Below, piece after piece: positions 1-7,961 of a stretch of 35,294 bases of DNA. The first letter of the stretch is position 1. Each line of letters opens with the position of its first letter. The notes below the pieces were generated by a model. That model saw only the letters and a list, made by a program, of their open reading frames with translations. It was not told where the DNA came from and ran no database searches. The DNA is from Gemmatimonadetes bacterium 13_1_20CM_4_69_16 (GTDB taxonomy: Bacteria > Gemmatimonadota > Gemmatimonadetes > Gemmatimonadales > GWC2-71-9). The DNA lies in NCBI GenBank assembly GCA_001919865.1, contig MNIR01000046.1, forward strand, positions 1 to 35,294. The letters are read 5' to 3'. A program made the position numbers and the translations under genes.

Positions 1-1
1 C

Positions 2-724
2 GGCGCCGAGCTGGTGCAGAGCGCCACCGACCTGACGTACGCCGAATACGCGCGGCGGGGGTTCTTCGAGCTCGTCGCTGCCAGCGGTCTGGTGCTCCCC
101 TTCCTGCTCGGCGCGGACTGGCAGCTGCGCGACGCGTCGCGCGAGCACCAGCGCACGCTACGCCAGCTGTCGGGGCTGCTGCTCGCCCTGCTGGGCGTCG
201 TCATGGCGTCCGCGCTACAGCGGATGCGGCTCTACGTCGCGGAGTTCGGACTGTCGGAGATCCGCCTCTACGCCACCGCCTTCATGATCTACCTGGCGGG
301 GGCGTTCGCATGGTTCGCGTGGACCGTGCTGCGCGGGCACTGGCGCCGCTTCGCCTTCGGAGCAGTGGTCCAGGGCTTCGCGGTGCTCGGCGGGCTGCAC
401 CTGCTCAATCCCGACGCGTTCATCGTCCGCACGAACCTCGCCCGCCCTGCGGCGCACCGTCCCTTCGATGCCGCATACGCTGCCTCGCTGGGCGCCGACG
501 CCGTGCCCGACCTGCTCGCGGGGTTCGCCGGCCTCGAGGATCAAGAGAAGTGCCGGGCGGCGGCGGCGCTCTTGGCACGCTGGACGCCCGAGGGGAGTGG
601 GGGGAAGCGGCCCGTCGGGGACGGCTGGCGGAACTGGAACCTGGCCCGCGCCCGGGCGCGCCGCGCCGTACAGGAGCAGCGAGCGAGTCTCAGAGCACAC
701 ACGTGCAAGGAGTTACAGCCATGA
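2..724 (+). CDS. DUF4173-type polytopic membrane protein, C-terminal part (5' end outside window)
   Basis: The reading frame is open from the first bases, so the gene begins upstream; a GTG at 14 is probably internal. The visible 240 residues start with a TDLTYAEYARRGFFELVAAS stretch, which I recognise as typical of the DUF4173/DUF4153 family of integral membrane proteins of unknown function. At least four hydrophobic segments follow (around codons 20-35, 55-72, 85-105 and 115-130). A soluble tail rich in Ala and Arg comes after them. The stop overlaps the next start as ATGA (721-724), so the next gene is probably translationally coupled. Family assignment rests on one conserved stretch and the membrane topology; the function is unknown. 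Confidence 0.65.
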   Translation, partial: GAELVQSATDLTYAEYARRGFFELVAASGLVLPFLLGADWQLRDASREHQRTLRQLSGLLLALLGVVMASALQRMRLYVAEFGLSEIRLYATAFMIYLAGAFAWFAWTVLRGHWRRFAFGAVVQGFAVLGGLHLLNPDAFIVRTNLARPAAHRPFDAAYAASLGADAVPDLLAGFAGLEDQEKCRAAAALLARWTPEGSGGKRPVGDGWRNWNLARARARRAVQEQRASLRAHTCKELQP

Positions 725-1356
725 TCACCGACGGCCTGAACCCGCTCAACCTCCTGACGTTCCTCGCGCTGGTCGTCGGATCGGGGGCGGCCGTGCTCCT
801 CATTGTGTTTTCTCTCGTCCTCAAGCGCCCCGATGCGGCCAGGCTGATCGGCCAGGTCGCGCTGGGTGGCGTCGGCGTGTACCTCGCCCTGTTCCTGATC
901 GCCGCGCTCGCGAGTAAGGAGCGCGTGCTCGACCCGAGCGAAGAAAAGCACATCTGCGAAGTGGACTGCCACCTCGCGTACTCCGTCGTCGGCACGAAAA
1001 CGGCGAAGCTGCTGGACGGCCACACCGCGCACGGGGTGTTCTACGTCGTGACCGTGAAGATCCGCTTCGACGAGACGACCATCTCCTCGCACCGCGGCAT
1101 GGCTCCGCTCACGCCCAACAGCCGCTACGTGGCGATCCTGGACGGCCAGGGCCGGCGCTACGAGGGCCCGACCGACGCACTTCAGCGCCAGCTCGTCCCG
1201 GGCGAGTCGTACACCACGGATCTCGCTTTCGATCTGCCTCCCGACGCCCGCGACCTGAGGCTCATCCTGGCGAGCCACGACGTGGCGACCGCCTTCATCA
1301 TCGGGCACGAAAACAGCTTCTTTCACGGCAAGACGACCTTCCGGCTGAGCGTGTAG
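721..1356 (+). CDS. Hypothetical membrane-anchored protein
   Basis: This encodes 211 residues starting at the ATG of the ATGA overlap with the upstream DUF4173-type gene. Two hydrophobic helices lie near the N-terminus (about residues 10-33 and 40-60). They are followed by an extracytoplasmic domain of about 150 residues with alternating beta-like segments, such as GVFYVVTVKIRFDETT and SRYVAILDGQGRRYEGP. It carries two Cys (ICEVDC) just after the second helix. The domain looks like the immunoglobulin-like DUF4352 fold often found in small lipoproteins and membrane proteins, but I could not confirm this. The coupled start suggests it works with the upstream membrane protein. An earlier in-frame ATG at 310 lies inside the upstream gene and was not used. 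Confidence 0.75.
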   Translation: MITDGLNPLNLLTFLALVVGSGAAVLLIVFSLVLKRPDAARLIGQVALGGVGVYLALFLIAALASKERVLDPSEEKHICEVDCHLAYSVVGTKTAKLLDGHTAHGVFYVVTVKIRFDETTISSHRGMAPLTPNSRYVAILDGQGRRYEGPTDALQRQLVPGESYTTDLAFDLPPDARDLRLILASHDVATAFIIGHENSFFHGKTTFRLSV

Positions 1357-1368
1357 ATTACAGCCCCG

Positions 1369-2160
1369 ATGGGGCTCGCAGTCGTTCACGTGGATGCCTT
1401 CACGAGCACGCCGTTCGCCGGCAACCCGGCGGCGGTGTGCGTGCTTCCCGGCGCGCGCGACGCGCGTTGGATGCAGGACGTGGCGCGCGAGCTGAATCTC
1501 TCCGAGACGGCATTCCTGCACGCCGAGCGGGACCTATACCACCTGCGCTGGTTCACGCCGGCGATCGAGGTCGACCTGTGCGGCCACGCCACGGTCGCCA
1601 GCGCGCACGTGCTGTGGGAGGACGGGCATCTGCCGGCGGGCCGCCAGGCCCGCTTCATGACGCGCAGCGGCCTGCTCACGGCCGATCGACGGGACGGCTG
1701 GATCGAGCTCGATTTCCCCGCCACACCCGCGGCCCCCGCCGCGCCGCCCCCGAGGCTCGCGGAAGCGCTCGGCGTCACCCCGCGCTGGGTGGGGCGAAGC
1801 AAGTTCGACTACCTGCTCGAGGTCGACGCCGAGGCGACGGTGCGCTCGCTCGCCCCCGACTTCACCGCACTGGCACGGGCAGAGGCGCGCGGCGTCATCG
1901 TCACCAGCCGGGCGACCACCCCCGGCTATGATTTCGTGTCGCGCTTCTTCGCTCCCCGCGCCGGCGTGAACGAAGACCCCGTGACGGGATCCGCCCACTG
2001 CGCGCTCACGCCGTTCTGGAGCGAGCGCCTGCAGCGCACCGAGATGACGGCGTATCAGGCGTCGCCCCGCGGCGGCGTGGTCCGCGTGCGGCTCGCGGGT
2101 GATCGCGTCGTCTTGAGCGGGCAGGCGGTGACGGTGGTGCGCGGCGACCTCACCGTCTGA
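1369..2160 (+). CDS. PhzF family isomerase
   Basis: The product is 263 residues, the usual length for the PhzF/diaminopimelate-epimerase fold. The N-terminus has the family signature VDAFTSTPFAGNPAAVCVLP. The catalytic Glu lies in LNLSETAFL (about residue 46), and WFTPAIEVDLCGHATVASAH follows. The second half ends with the conserved NEDPVTGSAHCAL block. Characterised PhzF isomerises trans-2,3-dihydro-3-hydroxyanthranilate, but most homologues like this stand alone and have unknown substrates. No phenazine genes are present here. There is no clear Shine-Dalgarno; a TAGATT hexamer lies at 1354-1359, overlapping the upstream stop. It is probably a cytoplasmic isomerase of unknown substrate. Confidence 0.88.
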   Translation: MGLAVVHVDAFTSTPFAGNPAAVCVLPGARDARWMQDVARELNLSETAFLHAERDLYHLRWFTPAIEVDLCGHATVASAHVLWEDGHLPAGRQARFMTRSGLLTADRRDGWIELDFPATPAAPAAPPPRLAEALGVTPRWVGRSKFDYLLEVDAEATVRSLAPDFTALARAEARGVIVTSRATTPGYDFVSRFFAPRAGVNEDPVTGSAHCALTPFWSERLQRTEMTAYQASPRGGVVRVRLAGDRVVLSGQAVTVVRGDLTV

Positions 2161-2207
2161 CGCTTGCTTGACGGCGGCCGCGATGGCGTGGTTATCCTTC
2201 CGTTCCC

Positions 2208-3143
2208 ATGACGACGGCGCCGCAGCAAGCCACCTCCCACACCAGCCGCGTCGCCGGCTACCTGCTCGCGCTCTCCGCCGGCGCGACGTGGGGCACGACG
2301 GGCCCGCTCTCCACCGGATTGTACCGACTCATGCCTGCCACGAGCATCGGGTTCTGGCGCGTGCTGATCGGCACTGTGTGCCTCGCGCTCTGGGGCCTCG
2401 CCTTCCGACGCGAGTTGTTCCGGGTGGACGGGCGCGGCTGGCTGCTGGTGGGCGTGGGCGGTGGCTTCCTGGTGGCGCTGTTCGAGGTCGCCTACCAGTT
2501 CGCGATCGCGGGCGTCGGCGTGGCCGGCGCCGCGGCCCTGCTGTACACCGCGCCCGTGCTCGTCGCCGTGCTGGCGCGCGTGCTGCTGCATGAAGCGCTC
2601 ACGGTCACGCGGCTGCTGCTCGCGCTGGTCGTGATGGCGGGCGTCGCCCTCACGGTGAGCGGCGGCAGCAACGCCGGGGCGGAGGCGGCCCGGCTCGGCA
2701 TCGGGGCCGGCATCGCGGGGGGTCTCTTGTCCGCGTTGAGCTACGCCGGCACCACCCTCATGGCCCGTTTCGCCGTGCCGCGCTACGGGGCCGTCCGCGT
2801 GCTGTTCCTCGAGGCGTTGGGCGGCATCGTGATCATGGGGATCGTGCTGACGCTCTCCGGGCACGCCCCGACGCCGCCGCCCTCGGCCGCCGCCTGGGGG
2901 GGAGTGGCCGGCCTGACCGCCGGGTCGGTGCTGGCGGCGAACTTGCTGTTCTTCGCCGCGGTCAAGCGGATCGAGGCCGCGCCCGCGGCTGTCGCCGCCA
3001 CGATCGAGCCCGTCGTGGGGACGCTCCTGGCGCTCGCGATGTTCAATCAGCGACTCAGCGCGCTGGGCTCGCTCGGGTTGTGCATGGTGGTGGGCGGAGT
3101 CGCGGCCGGTTACCTGAATGAAGCGAAACAGGGAGGGCATTGA
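2208..3143 (+). CDS. EamA-type drug/metabolite transporter (DMT superfamily)
   Basis: This 311-residue protein has about ten hydrophobic helices arranged as two EamA repeats. The first repeat opens with GYLLALSAGATWGTTGPLST. The second begins near residue 165 (IGAGIAGGLLSALSYAGTTLMARF) and contains the usual AAPAAVAATIEPVVGTLLAL near its end. Members export amino acids, metabolites or drugs across the inner membrane, and substrate cannot be read from sequence. It starts at ATG 2208 without a Shine-Dalgarno; TATCCT lies about nine bases upstream. Its stop overlaps the next start as TGATG, coupling it to the M1 peptidase gene. Confidence 0.9.
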   Translation: MTTAPQQATSHTSRVAGYLLALSAGATWGTTGPLSTGLYRLMPATSIGFWRVLIGTVCLALWGLAFRRELFRVDGRGWLLVGVGGGFLVALFEVAYQFAIAGVGVAGAAALLYTAPVLVAVLARVLLHEALTVTRLLLALVVMAGVALTVSGGSNAGAEAARLGIGAGIAGGLLSALSYAGTTLMARFAVPRYGAVRVLFLEALGGIVIMGIVLTLSGHAPTPPPSAAAWGGVAGLTAGSVLAANLLFFAAVKRIEAAPAAVAATIEPVVGTLLALAMFNQRLSALGSLGLCMVVGGVAAGYLNEAKQGGH

Positions 3144-5092
3144 TGCTGACCCTTGCGTTGGTCCTCGCAGCGCTGCAGCAGCCCGCGGCCCCCCCCCCTC
3201 CCCCGCCCGCCCCTGCTCTGCCGCCGCAAGTGGGCGACACGTCACCCTTTCGCCGGCTCGCGCTCCCCTCCCCGACCCTGCTGCGCGAGGGCTCCGGGCG
3301 CGCCGGGCCGCGCTACTGGCAACAACGCGCCGACTACACGATCCGCGCCAGCCTCGACACCGCCACACACGTGATCACCGGCCGCGAGACGATCCGGTAC
3401 AGCAACAACTCCCCCGATACGCTGACCTACCTCTGGCTCCAGCTCGACCAGAACATCTACCGCGCGAACAGCCGGGGCGCGGCGCTCAATCCGACCGACG
3501 CCCGGTTCGCGGGCCAGGGCTTCGAAGGGGGCTACACGATCGAATACGTCCGGGCCCTCCAGCGCTTCGGACAGGCGATCGGCAGGGCGCCGCTCGCCAC
3601 CACCGTGAACGGCACGGTGATGCGGGCCGAGCTCGATCGGCCGCTGCCGCCGGGACAGAACGTCACCCTGGAGCTCGCGTACCGCTTCGAGGTGCCGGAG
3701 CATGGGTCCGACCGCATGGGCCGCGAGCGGTTCCCCGGCGGATGGCTCTACGAGATCGCGCAGTGGTACCCCCGGCTCGCCGTGTACGACGACGTGCGCG
3801 GCTGGAACACCGAGCAGTACTTGGGCCAGGGCGAGTTCTACCTCGAGTACGGCGACTTCGACGTCACGATCACCGTGCCGCGCAGCTTCGTGGTGGCGGC
3901 GACCGGGACGCTCTTGAACCCGCTCGAGGTGCTGACCCCTACCGAGCGCGCCCGCCTGGCCCAAGCGCTCAAGTCGGACACAACGGTCGCGGTGATCGCG
4001 AAAACCGAGGTCGGGCAGGCGTTCACGCGGCCGGTCGGCGGGACCCCGACCCGGACGTGGCACTACAGCGCCAAGAGCGTGCGCGACGTCGCCTGGGCGG
4101 CGGCCCCGAACTTCATCTGGGACGCGAGCGGCTACAACGGGGTCCTGATCCAGTCGCTCTACCCCCCGGAGGCGAACGCCGGCTGGGCGCGCTCCACCGA
4201 ATACGCCCGCCATTCCATCAAGCACTACTCGGAGAAGTGGTTCCGCTACCCCTACCCCACCGCGATCAACGTAGCGGGACCGGTCGGGGGAATGGAATAC
4301 CCGATGATCGTGTTCTGCGGGCACCGCGCCGGCGACCGCGGCTTGTTCGGCGTGACCACCCACGAGCTCGGCCACCAGTGGTTCCCGATGGTCGTGGGGT
4401 CGAACGAGCGGCTGTATCCCTGGATGGACGAGGGGTTCAACAGTTTCATCAACATCTACTCAGGGCTGGCGTTCTACCACGACACCGTGGGGCCGGGTCG
4501 CAGCCCGGCGGCGCAGTGGGCACGTGCCGCCGCGGCGGGCCGGGACCAGCCGCCGATCCTCGCGGCCGACCGCGTGAACCCGGCGCTCTTGGGCAACGTG
4601 GAGTACTTCAAGCCCGCCGCCGGCCTGTACCTGCTGCGGCATCACATCATCGACGACACGACCCGGTTCGACCGGGCGTTCCGCGAGTACATCCGCCGCT
4701 GGGCCTACAAGCACCCCACTCCCGCGGACTTCTTCCGCTCGATGGAGGACGCGCTGGGTGAGGACCTGTCCTGGTTCTGGCGCGGCTGGTTCTACCGCAC
4801 CGACGTCATCGATCTCGCCGTGGACTCGGTGCGGGTGCGTCAAGACTCGACCGGCACCACCACACGGATCTTCCTGGCGAGCCCGGGCGCGCTGCCGATG
4901 CCGGTGGACCTCCGGGTCACCCTCGCGAACGGCAGCACCGAGGACGTCCGGCTCCCGGTCGAGATCTGGTGGTTGGGGAATCACTACGTGTACGAGCGCA
5001 AGTTCGCCGCCGATGTCGTCAAGGTCGAGATCGACCCGGGGCAGAATTTCCCCGATGTGCGGAGGGAGAACAACGTGTGGACGAAGCCGTGA
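3143..5092 (+). CDS. Secreted M1 family zinc metallopeptidase
   Basis: The product is 649 residues from ATG 3143; a TTG one codon earlier is possible, but the GGGAGGG ribosome site and TGATG overlap favour the ATG. A short signal peptide runs into a proline stretch. The M1 zinc site is complete: HELGH at residues 407-411 and the third ligand Glu 430 in WMDEGFNSF, with 18 residues between H411 and E430. The exopeptidase motif appears as GGMEYP in place of GAMEN. The N-terminal beta domain includes ITGRETIRYSNNSPDTLTYL. It probably cleaves peptides outside the cytoplasm; many gliding and soil bacteria carry several such enzymes. The proline stretch is encoded partly by a run of ten C (3189-3198), which could slip. 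Confidence 0.92.
   Translation: MLTLALVLAALQQPAAPPPPPPAPALPPQVGDTSPFRRLALPSPTLLREGSGRAGPRYWQQRADYTIRASLDTATHVITGRETIRYSNNSPDTLTYLWLQLDQNIYRANSRGAALNPTDARFAGQGFEGGYTIEYVRALQRFGQAIGRAPLATTVNGTVMRAELDRPLPPGQNVTLELAYRFEVPEHGSDRMGRERFPGGWLYEIAQWYPRLAVYDDVRGWNTEQYLGQGEFYLEYGDFDVTITVPRSFVVAATGTLLNPLEVLTPTERARLAQALKSDTTVAVIAKTEVGQAFTRPVGGTPTRTWHYSAKSVRDVAWAAAPNFIWDASGYNGVLIQSLYPPEANAGWARSTEYARHSIKHYSEKWFRYPYPTAINVAGPVGGMEYPMIVFCGHRAGDRGLFGVTTHELGHQWFPMVVGSNERLYPWMDEGFNSFINIYSGLAFYHDTVGPGRSPAAQWARAAAAGRDQPPILAADRVNPALLGNVEYFKPAAGLYLLRHHIIDDTTRFDRAFREYIRRWAYKHPTPADFFRSMEDALGEDLSWFWRGWFYRTDVIDLAVDSVRVRQDSTGTTTRIFLASPGALPMPVDLRVTLANGSTEDVRLPVEIWWLGNHYVYERKFAADVVKVEIDPGQNFPDVRRENNVWTKP
3189..3198 (+). repeat. 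Poly-C(10) tract in the M1 peptidase leader
   Basis: Ten consecutive C are followed by T and five more C. The tract encodes prolines just after the signal peptide. The reading frame is intact in this copy. A change of one base would abolish the 649-residue product about 15 codons after the start. Confidence 0.9.
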
Positions 5093-5101
5093 AGGCGTCA
5101 C

Positions 5102-5152
5102 ATGACGGCACGTTGCCCGATCAGGCGGCTCACTCGCGAAATGTGCCGTCGT
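5102..5152. terminator. Inverted repeat at the convergent end of the M1 peptidase gene
   Basis: Arms at 5102-5113 and 5141-5152 can pair over 12 positions in the plus-strand transcript, ten Watson-Crick and two G-U wobbles, with a 27-base loop. The arms start nine bases after the M1 stop and reach into the C-terminal codons of the opposing small membrane protein gene. No U-run follows, so it is either a 3'-end stabiliser or a non-canonical terminator. The function is inferred. Confidence 0.4.
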
Positions 5153-5513
5153 GCCGCCGTGTGACGCTGTTCATGACCAGCTCTAGCACGATCAAGAATA
5201 CCCCTCCCCACAACAGGCCCGGCAGGTCGCTCAAGTCCCGCCCCAATTTGATCCACAGCCAGCGCGCGACGACGTAGCACCACAGGCCCCCCGCGAACCA
5301 GCCGGCGAGCCGCACGAGTCGCCCCACCGCGGTCTCGATGCCTTGGAGCGCGAGCAGCAGGGCGTCGACGTAGTGGCCCAGCAAGGTGAAGCAGAAGCCG
5401 AGCGCGAAGACGTCCACCAAGTCCGCGGCCAAGGAGGCGTGCCGCGGCAGCGCCACGAGGAGCACCGGCGCGAGCAGCAGCGCCGCGATCGTATTGCGGG
5501 TGAGCGTCCGCAT
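5130..5513 (-). CDS. Small polytopic membrane protein
   Basis: This 127-residue protein starts at ATG 5513, 14 bases after the S9 peptidase stop on the same strand, so the two are probably one operon. It has about four hydrophobic segments: ALLLAPVLLVALP, DVFALGFCFTLLGHYVDALLLAL, a GWFAGGLWCYVVARWLW segment and LLWGGVFLIVLELVMNSV. It ends with the charged tail TRRHDGTFRE. I do not recognise the family. The same reading frame is open far upstream, antisense to nothing but inside the S9 gene in another frame; that extension is a GC-rich shadow and was discarded. Confidence 0.7.
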   Translation of the reverse strand: MRTLTRNTIAALLLAPVLLVALPRHASLAADLVDVFALGFCFTLLGHYVDALLLALQGIETAVGRLVRLAGWFAGGLWCYVVARWLWIKLGRDLSDLPGLLWGGVFLIVLELVMNSVTRRHDGTFRE

Positions 5514-5527
5514 GAAGGGCTCGCGCA

Positions 5528-7573
5528 CTAGCGCGCTCCCGTCGCCGGCGCAGCCGGCTTCAGGTAATGGTCGAGCCAGTCGAGCACCGTGCCCCACCAG
5601 AGGCGCCGGTTCCGGGGCTTCAGCACCCAGTGACCCTCGTCCGGGAAATACAGGAACTTCGCGGGCACGCCCATGCGACGGGCTGCGGTGAACGCCTGGT
5701 AGCCCTCCGACAGGTCCACCCGGTAATCGAGCTGCCCGTGGACGAACAGGATGGGCGTCTTCCAGTTTTTCACGAAGTTCAGCGGCGACCACTTCTCGTA
5801 CAGCGCGCGGTTCGCGTAGGGGGTTCCGCCGAACTCCCAGTCCGTGAACCACAGCTCTTCCGTGCTCCCCGCCATGCTCACGGTGTTGAACACTCCATCG
5901 TGGTCGACGAGCACTTTGAAGCGGTCCGTGTGGCCCGCGATCCAGGTGATCATGTAGCCGCCGTAGGACGCACCCGCGGCGCCCATGCGGGTCGAATCGA
6001 CGTATGGCAGCCGCGCCACCACGTCGAGGCCCTTCATGACGTCCTCGAACGGGTAGTCGCCCCAGTGCTGCGAGATCGCGTCGGTGAACTTCTGGCCGTA
6101 GCCGGTCGAGCCGTGGAAGTTGACCGCCGCCACGACGTAGCCGCGCGCGGCGAACATGGCGTAGTTCCAGCGTGCGCCCCAATAGTCGGTCCACGCCCCC
6201 TGCGGCCCACCGTGCACCAGGTAGACGAGCGGATACCTCCTCGCGGGGTCGAAGCCGGGCGGCTTCAAGATCCAGCCGAACACCGAGTCGCCGAGCGCGC
6301 CTACGAACCCGAATTCCTCCAGCGGCTTCGAGTCGAGGGCCGCCAGCGCCTGGTCGTTGTGGCGCGTGAGTTGCCGCCCGGACGCCCACACCTCGGGCGT
6401 CTGTGTGTTGCTCTGGTGCAGGTACACCACGGTCTTCCCGTCGGGCGTGAGACTAGGATTCGTGTTCAGCCCCGAGTTCCCAACTACGACGGAACGATGG
6501 AATGTGGGAACGTCAATGCGGTACAGATTGTCCCGCCCCCGCTCCTCGACGACGGCGAACACGCACCTCGAGTCGGGACACCACGTGTAGGAGCCCACGG
6601 AGAGGGCCCATCCCCGAGTCGCCTCGACGACGTTTCCACCTTCGGTCTTTCCATCCTTCCTCCCGACGAGCATCAGCCGCTGCCGATCGGCCTCAAACCC
6701 TGGTCGCTCCATCGAGAGATACGCCAGATAGCGCCCGTCCGGCGAGTAGCGCGGCGTGTTGTCGGCGCCGGCGCCCGTGGTGACGGCGTGCAGGCCGGAG
6801 CCGTCGGGGCGCACCGCATAGACGTCGACGTTGGTGTTGTCCGCCACGCTGGAGTCGGCGTGCATCGCGAACGCGATTTCCTTGCCGTCGGGGGACACCG
6901 CTACATCGCCGTCTCCGCCCGTCGCGATGGTGGGGGCGTCGTGGTCGAACGGGGTGATGTCCTTGGCGCCGTTGTCGGACAGGGTCACGAGGAACAGGTG
7001 CTGCCGCTTCCCGGCGCGCCAGTCGTCCCAGTGGCGCCAGAGGAGCCCGGTCCAGATGCGCGCCTCCGTCGGGTAGTCGCCGTTGCGGCGGTCGATCTCC
7101 TGGTCGGCGGGCCACTTCACGTCGCTCGTCACGATCAGCCCCTTGCCGTCGGGGAGCCAGGCTGGATCGGACACGCCGTCCGGGAGACTGGTCACCCGCC
7201 GGGCCTCGCCGCCCGCGATCGGTAGCACCCACAGCTGCGGGCCGGTCTGGCGCGTCGAGACGAACGCGAGCGTCGCGCCGTCGGGGGACCAGCGTGGCTG
7301 GCGGTCGGAGCCGGGCCCCTCGCTGAGCCGCCGGCTCTGCCCGGTCGCCACCTCGACGAGCCAGACCCGCGCCGTGCCGCGGTTTTCCTTGAGGGAGTAG
7401 TCGGTGACGGTGTAGGCGACCCACTTGCCGTCGGGGGACAGCTGCGGGTCGCTCACCGACTTGAGCGCGATGTAGTCGTCGAAGGTGATCGCGCGCTTTT
7501 GGGCGGAAAGCGCGGGAAAGGGGACAAGGGAAAGGGGAAACGCGATCACGGAGAGCGCCAGCAGCAGCTTCAT
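5528..7573 (-). CDS. Secreted S9 family prolyl oligopeptidase-type peptidase
   Basis: It is 681 residues from ATG 7573, chosen because it gives a clean signal peptide (MKLLLALSVIAFPLSLVPFP, then ALSAQ) and has AAGGA about nine bases upstream. The first half is a beta-propeller with repeated PD40-like WSPDG or YSPDG motifs. The C-terminal alpha/beta-hydrolase domain has the nucleophile Ser 536 in GASYGGY, Asp 616 in GQLDYRVD and His 648 in DEGHW. Together these define a dipeptidyl-peptidase or acylaminoacyl-peptidase type enzyme acting in the periplasm. The coding region for the signal peptide end (7500-7543) is an almost pure purine run on the plus strand, like other low-complexity patches in the window. 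Confidence 0.93.
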   Translation of the reverse strand: MKLLLALSVIAFPLSLVPFPALSAQKRAITFDDYIALKSVSDPQLSPDGKWVAYTVTDYSLKENRGTARVWLVEVATGQSRRLSEGPGSDRQPRWSPDGATLAFVSTRQTGPQLWVLPIAGGEARRVTSLPDGVSDPAWLPDGKGLIVTSDVKWPADQEIDRRNGDYPTEARIWTGLLWRHWDDWRAGKRQHLFLVTLSDNGAKDITPFDHDAPTIATGGDGDVAVSPDGKEIAFAMHADSSVADNTNVDVYAVRPDGSGLHAVTTGAGADNTPRYSPDGRYLAYLSMERPGFEADRQRLMLVGRKDGKTEGGNVVEATRGWALSVGSYTWCPDSRCVFAVVEERGRDNLYRIDVPTFHRSVVVGNSGLNTNPSLTPDGKTVVYLHQSNTQTPEVWASGRQLTRHNDQALAALDSKPLEEFGFVGALGDSVFGWILKPPGFDPARRYPLVYLVHGGPQGAWTDYWGARWNYAMFAARGYVVAAVNFHGSTGYGQKFTDAISQHWGDYPFEDVMKGLDVVARLPYVDSTRMGAAGASYGGYMITWIAGHTDRFKVLVDHDGVFNTVSMAGSTEELWFTDWEFGGTPYANRALYEKWSPLNFVKNWKTPILFVHGQLDYRVDLSEGYQAFTAARRMGVPAKFLYFPDEGHWVLKPRNRRLWWGTVLDWLDHYLKPAAPATGAR

Positions 7574-7592
7574 GCGTCGTCCTTTCGAGAGC

Positions 7593-7619
7593 GACCGTCC
7601 GCCCGTGCGCCCGACCGCC
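7593..7619. repeat. GACCGTCCGCCC-type simple repeat before the S9 gene
   Basis: The sequence is a degenerate tandem of CGACCG, CCGCCC and similar hexamers, between the S9 start and the end of the next minus-strand gene. Related patches occur at 12336-12360 and 27459-27479, and a purine version at 23294-23341. They look like one family of short low-complexity repeats. Confidence 0.5.
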
Positions 7620-7622
7620 ACC

Positions 7623-7892
7623 TCAGTAGTCGGGATGTGTGAGGATCGCCTTGACGAGGTCGTCGAACACGCGCGACTCCGGGCTGACGAGGCCGCTCGC
7701 GTCGGTGTGGACGTTCCAGGCGCACAGCTCGTTCAGCGCCGTCGCTTCCTCGTAGGTGAGGTGCAGCACGTAGCCCCCGCCCTCGCCGTCGCCCGAGCGC
7801 TTGGCGTCCTGCAGCACCTGCTTCAGCACGTCGGGGAGGTGTCGGGCGCCCCGCACGGCGTCGAGCTGCTCGCGGGTGACGGCGAGATCCAT
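7623..7892 (-). CDS. Small conserved-looking protein of unknown function
   Basis: The product is 89 residues starting at ATG 7892, preceded by AAGGGAG about four bases upstream, a good ribosome site. It begins MDLAVTREQLDAVRG and ends ESRVFDDLVKAILTHPDY. It is soluble, acidic and probably helical, with a YVLHLTYEEATALNELCAWN core. No motif identifies a function. It is divergent from fabH with 69 bases between starts, and 49 bases separate its stop from the S9 peptidase start. It may be in one transcript with the S9 gene. The longer frame upstream runs antisense to fabH and was rejected. Confidence 0.6.
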   Translation of the reverse strand: MDLAVTREQLDAVRGARHLPDVLKQVLQDAKRSGDGEGGGYVLHLTYEEATALNELCAWNVHTDASGLVSPESRVFDDLVKAILTHPDY

Positions 7893-7961
7893 GAACTCCC
7901 TTGCTTTGGCGGGTCGCGGGCGAAATCTTGTGTTTTCACCCTCGCCCCGCAAGGAAGCGCA

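Noticed and set aside
2055-3368. A 437-codon minus-strand frame
   Set aside because: It is opposite the DMT transporter and rich in Arg, Gly and His without hydrophobic core patterns, so it is a shadow frame.
5567-7225. A 552-codon plus-strand frame
   Set aside because: It lies antisense to the S9 peptidase, whose propeller and catalytic motifs are complete. The antisense frame has no recognisable motif.
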